A stretch of DNA of 64,000 nt from NCBI GenBank assembly GCA_934401915.1, contig CAKRSV010000003.1:248001-312000 (forward strand), written 5' to 3'. The stretch comes from an uncultured Lachnospiraceae bacterium. Its GTDB lineage: Bacteria; Bacillota; Clostridia; Lachnospirales; Lachnospiraceae. The notes below the pieces were generated by a model. That model was given only the letters and a program-made list of their open reading frames with translations, ran no database searches and was not told the origin of the DNA. Made by a program: the position numbers and the translations under genes. Below are positions 59,654 through 64,000 of this stretch, one piece after another. Numbering within the stretch: position 1 is the stretch's first letter; each line of letters opens with the position of its first letter.

Positions 59654-59681
59654 TTGACAAAATGTAACGGTTTGCTGTAAT
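59654..59681 (+). promoter_or_regulatory. strong promoter candidate with no gene behind it
   Basis: TTGACA at 59654-59659, a 16-base spacer and TGTAAT at 59676-59681. It lies 33 bases past the deacetylase stop and points to a terminator about 60 bases downstream of the predicted start. Confidence 0.65.
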
Positions 59682-59687
59682 GGAGGG

Positions 59688-59785
59688 CATAAAGAAAAGA
59701 GGTACTGCCGATAGACGGTTAGTACAGACAATATTTGATGAAAAATAATCGCCTGGTTGTCCAGACCGAGGCGATTATTTTTGTG
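59688..59785 (+). ncRNA. candidate small RNA, about 95 nt
   Basis: The stretch runs from the predicted start of the promoter at 59654 to a strong terminator: AAAAATAATCGCCT at 59741-59754 pairs with AGGCGATTATTTTT at 59769-59782. There is no convincing coding frame between them. The body is short, A-rich and not clearly structured before the terminator. It could also be a leftover leader of a lost gene. From 59786 to 60014 nothing else is seen except the GNAT promoter. Confidence 0.5.
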
Positions 59786-59963
59786 ATTTATCACTTCCGG
59801 CAGAATACGGTATCAATATCCGCCTTCGAAGTCCGGAGAGCCAGGCAGAAACGTTAAAAACGCACTGGAACATATATTTTCATGCAGTTCTTATTTACAT
59901 ATGGGCGACTCTGAGAAATGAAAAGTTTCCAAACGGGATGTTTATGTGCAGGGAGGAATGGAG

Positions 59964-59969
59964 TATAAT
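59964..59969 (+). promoter_or_regulatory. -10 box of the acetyltransferase promoter
   Basis: A perfect TATAAT 46 bases before the ATG at 60015. There is no good -35 at the usual distance. Confidence 0.45.
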
Positions 59970-60014
59970 TTAAGAGAAATACAGACCGTTGATAAGGACT
60001 TACCGGGAGGCATT

Positions 60015-60458
60015 ATGGAATACAGAATAGCGACAGAAACCGATATAGAGTCATTTATGGAGATTCGCCTTGAGATGCTGCGAAAGGTGAATGATCTGCC
60101 GGAGAATTACGCTTTTTCCGGAGAACTTATCCAAAACAGCAAATGTTTTTTTGAGCACGGAGATCAGACAACCACTATCGCGTTGGAAAATGGAAGGGTG
60201 GTGGGCTGCGCAAGTATGGTATATGTGGAGGTAATGCCTACCTTTTCCCATCCGACGGGGCACCGGGCGCATCTGATGAATGTCTACACCCATGAGGATT
60301 ATCGCAGGAGGGGCGTGGCGCGCAGACTTGTAGAGATGCTGATGGAGGAGGCGAAGGACAGAGGCGTTACGGAGATCAGTCTGGATGCGACAGATTCCGG
60401 AAGACCGCTTTATGAATCGCTTGGGTTTAAGGCTTCCGATGAGTGTATGGTCCTTTAG
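60015..60458 (+). CDS. GNAT-family N-acetyltransferase
   Basis: A 147-residue acetyltransferase. The start at 60015 is chosen because GGGAGG lies five bases upstream and the protein then starts MEYRIATETDIESFMEIR, the normal GNAT beginning; a longer frame from 59946 overlaps the promoter. GNAT motif A with the acetyl-CoA loop is clear: LMNVYTHEDYRRRGVARRLVEMLMEEAKDRGV, then LDATDSGRPLYESLGFKASDECMVL. The substrate is unknown. It ends by overlapping the convergent Rpn-family gene by four bases. Confidence 0.93.
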   Translation: MEYRIATETDIESFMEIRLEMLRKVNDLPENYAFSGELIQNSKCFFEHGDQTTTIALENGRVVGCASMVYVEVMPTFSHPTGHRAHLMNVYTHEDYRRRGVARRLVEMLMEEAKDRGVTEISLDATDSGRPLYESLGFKASDECMVL

Positions 60459-61363
60459 ACACATTCCCAGTACAAGTCAATCTTTTCTTCAGCCTGTTCT
60501 TTCGACAGATGGTAGCGATCGATCAGTTTTTCGACCGCTTTTTCTTTTCCTGCGCCAAATTCTTTGCACAGGGAGATGATCGACTGGACTGTATGTACCT
60601 GTTCTTCTTCCAACATCCTTTCAGAGTTCTGGCGCTCCTCCTGACGGCCGATTTCCCGCTCGTCCCGCCGGATCAGCCGCAGTTCTCTTTCCTCATCGTA
60701 TTCGTATATACTCATCTTGTATACCTCCGCCCTCTGTCTTGACAGAAAATCCCGCAGGATCCCGTTCCCGATACAGTAGTCGATCGCCTTACGGACTGCG
60801 TCCTCAAGCGGCATGCTCCGCCGGTTCTCACGCACTTTTTCCACATACAGCATATATTCTTTCAAGACCGGGCATCTGCTCTTCAGCTCTTCGTTCATCC
60901 CGGAATTGATGTTCAGGATCGTCACCGTCAGCTCCAGCTCCGGATCATCCGTCTTTACCTCGAAGGCCTCCGACAGCTTCTGTTCCAGTCTTTCCGGCTG
61001 TTTTTCCATGCCGTTATAGATCACCACAAAATGCGGTGTCGGCAGCTTGATCTGCTTGGAGCTGTACAGGGTTTCGTCCCGTACGTGTGCCTGCAGAAGA
61101 TCCGCAACATAGAGCAGATCCCGTAACGGCATGTTCGGCGTGTAGGTCGACTGGTACTCGTACAGGTACATTTCATTCATGATCAGAAAAGACAGATCGT
61201 TTTTCATCCCCATGTAGATTGCATTTTCCAGCGTGTTGAACCGGATCATGGACGGATCCGTATAGTCCGTCCCGTTCAGACCGTTGTACAGCGACAGGGC
61301 GTTTCCAGGTTCCTTAAAGAGCATACGGCTGACCGTGTCCTTGTAGTTCCTCTTTGTGTTCAT
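60455..61363 (-). CDS. Rpn-family recombination-promoting nuclease / PD-(D/E)XK transposase-like protein
   Basis: A 302-residue protein. The N-terminal nuclease domain (about 5-220) has NYKDTVSRMLFKEPGNALSLYNGLNGT, then NDLSFLIMNEMYLYEYQSTYTPNMPLRDLLYVADLL, which shows the Asp and the Glu-x-Gln of a PD-(D/E)XK site, then VVIYNGME. The C-terminus is charged and helical with RRDEREIGRQEERQNSERM. These proteins cut DNA and are common in Lachnospiraceae in many copies, often annotated as transposases although they have no terminal repeats. It shares a convergent 4-base overlap with the GNAT gene. Confidence 0.92.
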   Translation of the reverse strand: MNTKRNYKDTVSRMLFKEPGNALSLYNGLNGTDYTDPSMIRFNTLENAIYMGMKNDLSFLIMNEMYLYEYQSTYTPNMPLRDLLYVADLLQAHVRDETLYSSKQIKLPTPHFVVIYNGMEKQPERLEQKLSEAFEVKTDDPELELTVTILNINSGMNEELKSRCPVLKEYMLYVEKVRENRRSMPLEDAVRKAIDYCIGNGILRDFLSRQRAEVYKMSIYEYDEERELRLIRRDEREIGRQEERQNSERMLEEEQVHTVQSIISLCKEFGAGKEKAVEKLIDRYHLSKEQAEEKIDLYWECV

Positions 61364-61652
61364 CGTGCTTCCTCCTTGTCTGTCGGAGAAAGGCAGCCAT
61401 GCACGGTACCCGGTCTTTCCGGCTGTTTTCCTTCCTCCTGCTTTGTAATTGTTGTTTTGTGAGCAAAAGCATGGATTTCAGAAAACTTCTGTTTTCTTTT
61501 CAGAACGGATAGGATATCACTATCCGTAAAAGTTTGGAAACAGGCCCGCCTTCACGGCAGACGCCCGTCAGATCAGATGATCCGCTGCGGTCCGGGTTCC
61601 CTGTTTTGTTGGGAATCTCCAGACCGTTGCGGTGATTTGAAATATATGCTTT
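61364..61652 (-). other. long untranslated leader of the Rpn-family gene, with two hairpins
   Basis: About 290 bases separate the predicted transcript start (near 61652) from the start codon. It contains the palindromes ACGGATAG/CTATCCGT (61505-61527, 7-base loop) and AGAAAAC/GTTTTCT just before it. No coding frame with a ribosome site is seen in the leader. Confidence 0.5.
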
Positions 61653-61658
61653 GAAAGA

Positions 61659-61687
61659 ATTGTATCATGCGTAATACTGAATGTCAA
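61659..61687 (-). promoter_or_regulatory. promoter of the Rpn-family gene
   Basis: On the minus strand TTGACA (61682-61687), a 17-base spacer and TACAAT (61659-61664). It is one of the best promoter matches in the window. Confidence 0.75.
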
Positions 61688-61753
61688 TTATCAATTTTTA
61701 GATATTTTGCGCTGCGTACATATCCGGCACAGGAGCGTTTGAGGAGCGGATAT

Positions 61754-61930
61754 TCAGTCCTCAAACACGTACTCAAACATTTTCTCAAATATCATATCCA
61801 GATTCTGTTGCAGCACATCGGTATGTAAGGACTCCTTCTGGGTAAGGCACAGAGCCATCATACGCAGGAAATTCACAAACACTCTGGCATCGGTTCCCGG
61901 CTTTACCCCCTCCATAATGGACAGGAAGCC
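61754..61930 (-). pseudogene. C-terminal remnant of a TetR-type regulator
   Basis: About 58 codons with no start: FLSIMEGVKPGTDARVFVNFLRMMALCLTQKES and DMIFEKMFEYVFED, ending at TGA 61754-61756. Composition and pattern are like the C-terminal helices of TetR-family regulators. The helix-turn-helix part is missing. It is joined directly to a truncated ABC ATPase, which points to a deletion. Confidence 0.5.
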
Positions 61931-63330
61931 TTTTTCGCAGCCTCCATGATTTCTTCCCTGGTTGCCTCTTCTTTTCCCATCCGGATATTATTTTCGATGG
62001 TGTCATGGAATAAATAGACGTCCTGGAATACCATGCTGATCTGGGACAGCAGTGTCTCCGTTGCCATATCTTTTAAGGAAACACCGCCCAGGGTAATCTG
62101 CCCTTTCTCCACATCCCAGAAACGTCCGGTTAATCTGGCAATGGTGGACTTCCCACTTCCGGAGGGTCCTACCAGCGCGGTAAGGGTGTTTTCCGGAAAG
62201 GTCAGGGAAACATCTTCTAACACGTCCTTTTCCCCATAGCCGAATGTGACCTGTTCAAAACGGATGGTTTTGTCCTTCGGGATTTCTTTCCCATGCGGAT
62301 ATTATTTTCCACCGTGTCGTTAAAAATCATGCTCTCCTGAAATACAAAGGCAATTTTCTCCATCAGCACCTGCTGGGGTATCTTCTTAATATCCACCCCG
62401 CCAATCCGGATACTGCCTTCCTCCAGTGGATAGAACCGAAGCAGCAGTTCTAAGAAGGTGGTTTTGCCACCGCCGGAGGGTCCTACGATGCCGCACACCA
62501 TCCCCTGCGAAGCATGGAAATTGATATCCGACAACACCTTACGCACCCATCGTAGGAAAAGCTGACATTTTCATAAGTAACATCATAGGTTTCCGGAATC
62601 TCGCTGCCCTCCGCGGTAAGCTCCGGCTGGTATAAAATGGCATTGATTCTCCTGACACTTTCCTGAATCCGGTTCATGCCTACCACAAGATTCATCATAT
62701 TTTCCAGTGGTTCCTTTAACCCTTGCCCAATCAGGAAAAATAAAATCACAGTCAGCACACCGGATAAAAAGTTACCTTCCTTTTGGAGCAACAGGATGGA
62801 AGCCGGTAACAAAAACAGCATCTGTGCCCCGAAGAAAACATAGTATAACCCCATGGGCACAGCGTTGGCTTTCGCCGTTCTATCTACCGAGTCCACAAAG
62901 GCATCAATGTCGTGCTGATACCGTTTAAATGCCCCCAACGAGTGATAACCGGTATTCCGTGAATAAACTCTACAATGGTGGCAGTCATTTGTTCCAGACG
63001 GTCTGCCATCTCCTTTTGTAACGCTGCCTTATCCTTCTGTTTCAGGCACACGCCCAGGAGGGTAACGGAAATCCGCGCCATCTTCTCCATCAGCTGTACC
63101 CTGATTTCATACAGCAGATCATAGGCTGCCGTATGGGACAGGGAATTGGAAATATAGGCACAGATTCCATAAAGGAATACGCCCATAAGGGTTATGCCAG
63201 AGTAGCAAAGAATTGTTTTCATGTCTATGGCTGACGGGTTATTGTAATGCAGTAACACCTCCCGGATAACCCCGTAGATGGTAAAGAAGAATACGATTCT
63301 GGACAGACCTTCTTTTCTCTTTTCTTTCAT
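61931..63330 (-). pseudogene. decayed ABC exporter locus (two half-transporters fused by deletion)
   Basis: Reading from 63330 on the minus strand: MKEKRKEGLSRIVFFFTIYGVIREVLL starts a membrane domain, which shifts frame at about 62940 (GIPVITRW then AFKRYQHDIDAFVDS), continues to ILYQPELTAEGSEIPETYDVTYENVSFSYDG, and shifts again near 62545 into a first ATPase with GPSGGGKTT and ending at DTVENNIRMGK. From there it runs, in another frame, into KDKTIRFEQVTF, the linker and nucleotide-binding domain of a second ATPase with GPSGSGKST, which stops at DTIENNIRMGKEEATREEIMEAAKKA. The signature, Walker B and second membrane domain are lost. It was once a heterodimeric exporter of the multidrug/peptide type. 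Confidence 0.88.
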
Positions 63331-63484
63331 CGATTCACTCCATTCTGCAGACACAGTTTGTCAGCATGCTTTTCCGAAATTATACGATCATTTTACAAAT
63401 AATGGTCGCAAGAGGATTACACAGTTAGCCGACACTAATTGCAAGAAAAAATTTTAAAGGGGGTGTGGATGGCTCCGAAAAGCG

Positions 63485-64000
63485 TTAATAGAGGGCTTTG
63501 ACGTCACACAGCTCGTTGTCTGTGACGCGGAAGCTCCAGATACTGTGACCGGGAAGCCGATGCTCCGTCAGGTAATAGCAGTCGTCGATCTGGGTAATAT
63601 AATAGGGAGTGCCGCCGCCGACAAAGGAGGCATAGATATCCTCATAGAGACACTTGGAAAGGTCTGCAAGATCCTTCACCCGGATAAGGGTAGCGCTGTC
63701 CTGACTGCCGTTTTTGTCCGTGGAAACGGTGATATAATAGTAGTCCTGAATACGCGTAAGCTGGATCATGCCCGCCATGGAGTCGGGAACCGGGTAGGTG
63801 GTGTGGATGCGGAAGGTGTCAAGATCCGCCTGACGGATGGCAGCCTCTCCGGGGATGCCAGAAACAAAGAAGATCTGGTCGCCCAGAATGGTGAAGGAGC
63901 GCACATAGGTGTCGGCAAGCTCGCTGACTGTGCGGATCTCGGTCAGGTACATCCGGCTGTCCTGCGGGTTGTGCCGCATGAGATACATTTCGCCGTTCAT
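63485..64000 (-). CDS. unrecognised protein, C-terminal part (continues beyond window)
   Basis: A frame of 171 residues reaches the right edge, so the true start lies outside. The sequence has repeated short strands such as MYLMRHNPQDSRMYLTEIRTV, FTILGDQIFFVSGIPG, YYYITVSTDKNGSQDS, TPYYITQIDDCYYLTEH and HSIWSFRVTDNELCDVKAL. This pattern of strand-turn-strand with Tyr and Asp is like a beta-propeller or a lipoprotein with repeated blades. No named family is recognised. The 154-base gap to the ABC remnant holds a TATAAT box on the minus strand and no gene. Confidence 0.6.
   Translation of the reverse strand: MNGEMYLMRHNPQDSRMYLTEIRTVSELADTYVRSFTILGDQIFFVSGIPGEAAIRQADLDTFRIHTTYPVPDSMAGMIQLTRIQDYYYITVSTDKNGSQDSATLIRVKDLADLSKCLYEDIYASFVGGGTPYYITQIDDCYYLTEHRLPGHSIWSFRVTDNELCDVKALY

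Noticed and set aside
59680..59748. 22-codon frame (starting in TGTAATGG) inside the small RNA candidate
   Set aside because: Its ATG lies inside the -10 box of the predicted promoter, so it could not be in the transcript.
60455..61363. Insertion sequence boundaries around the Rpn-family gene
   Set aside because: No terminal inverted repeats or target duplications were seen beside the gene; the family name 'transposase' does not by itself make it an IS.

Overview
The window is a continuous stretch of a Gram-positive gut-type Firmicute chromosome, most likely a Lachnospiraceae member (Clostridia). The reasons are the moderate GC content, strong AGGAGG-type ribosome sites, the mix of GTG and ATG starts, a flagellin, a polysaccharide-deacetylase of the PdaB type, PDDEXK/Rpn 'transposase' family genes, a DUF4867/fucose-isomerase sugar operon, and a LytR-CpsA-Psr attachment enzyme. 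No outer-membrane genes are seen. No tRNA, rRNA or CRISPR array was found.

Layout. (1) 1-7.7 kb: the 3' part of a FAD-dependent protoporphyrinogen-oxidase-like enzyme (minus), then a plus-strand operon of two polytopic membrane proteins, an MBOAT O-acyltransferase and its SGNH-like partner, a convergent membrane-anchored SGNH protein, and a small zinc-ribbon protein. (2) 7.9-34.4 kb: a large cell-surface polysaccharide locus. It has a membrane-anchored GH25 muramidase with Ig-like repeats, the dTDP-rhamnose genes rfbB, rfbA and rfbC (rfbD is absent from the window), a second GH25 protein that has lost its catalytic DxE pair, a Wzm/Wzt-type ABC exporter with a Wzt C-terminal carbohydrate-binding domain, a methyltransferase-kinase fusion resembling the Gram-negative chain terminator WbdD, five GT2 glycosyltransferases (one with two intact GT domains), a phosphohexomutase, a WbaP/WcaJ-type initiating transferase, an LCP ligase and glmS. 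The parts suggest a rhamnose-containing glycan that is started on undecaprenyl phosphate, capped, exported by the ABC transporter according to its cap, and attached to peptidoglycan by the LCP enzyme.

(3) 34.4-46.9 kb: a 2,030-residue secreted repeat protein, an HtrA-like protease, tandem 93-bp double-hairpin repeats, a ClpX paralogue with an acidic extension, an S8 subtilase and a signal-peptidase-II-like protein. This looks like a protein quality-control cluster. (4) 46.8-50.1 kb: a divergent carbamate kinase (minus) and a PAS-GGDEF-EAL protein, predicted to be a c-di-GMP phosphodiesterase, behind a consensus promoter and a structured 147-nt leader. A 5' fragment of a group II intron follows. 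(5) 50.1-55.2 kb: a LacI regulator divergent from an FGGY kinase, a DUF4867 protein and a fucose/arabinose isomerase-family enzyme, with a palindromic operator candidate. (6) 55.2-61.7 kb: a flagellin flanked by 45-bp direct repeats that are also terminators, a flagellar-cap-like protein, a small membrane protein, a polysaccharide deacetylase, a candidate small RNA, a GNAT acetyltransferase and an Rpn-family nuclease. (7) 61.7-64 kb: a decayed ABC exporter locus fused by deletion to a TetR tail, and the 3' part of an unrecognised protein.

The most notable candidates are the WbdD-like capping enzyme with its Wzt C-terminal reader in a Gram-positive, the active/dead GH25 pair around the rhamnose genes, the double-hairpin repeat family, and the direct repeats that bracket the flagellin gene.
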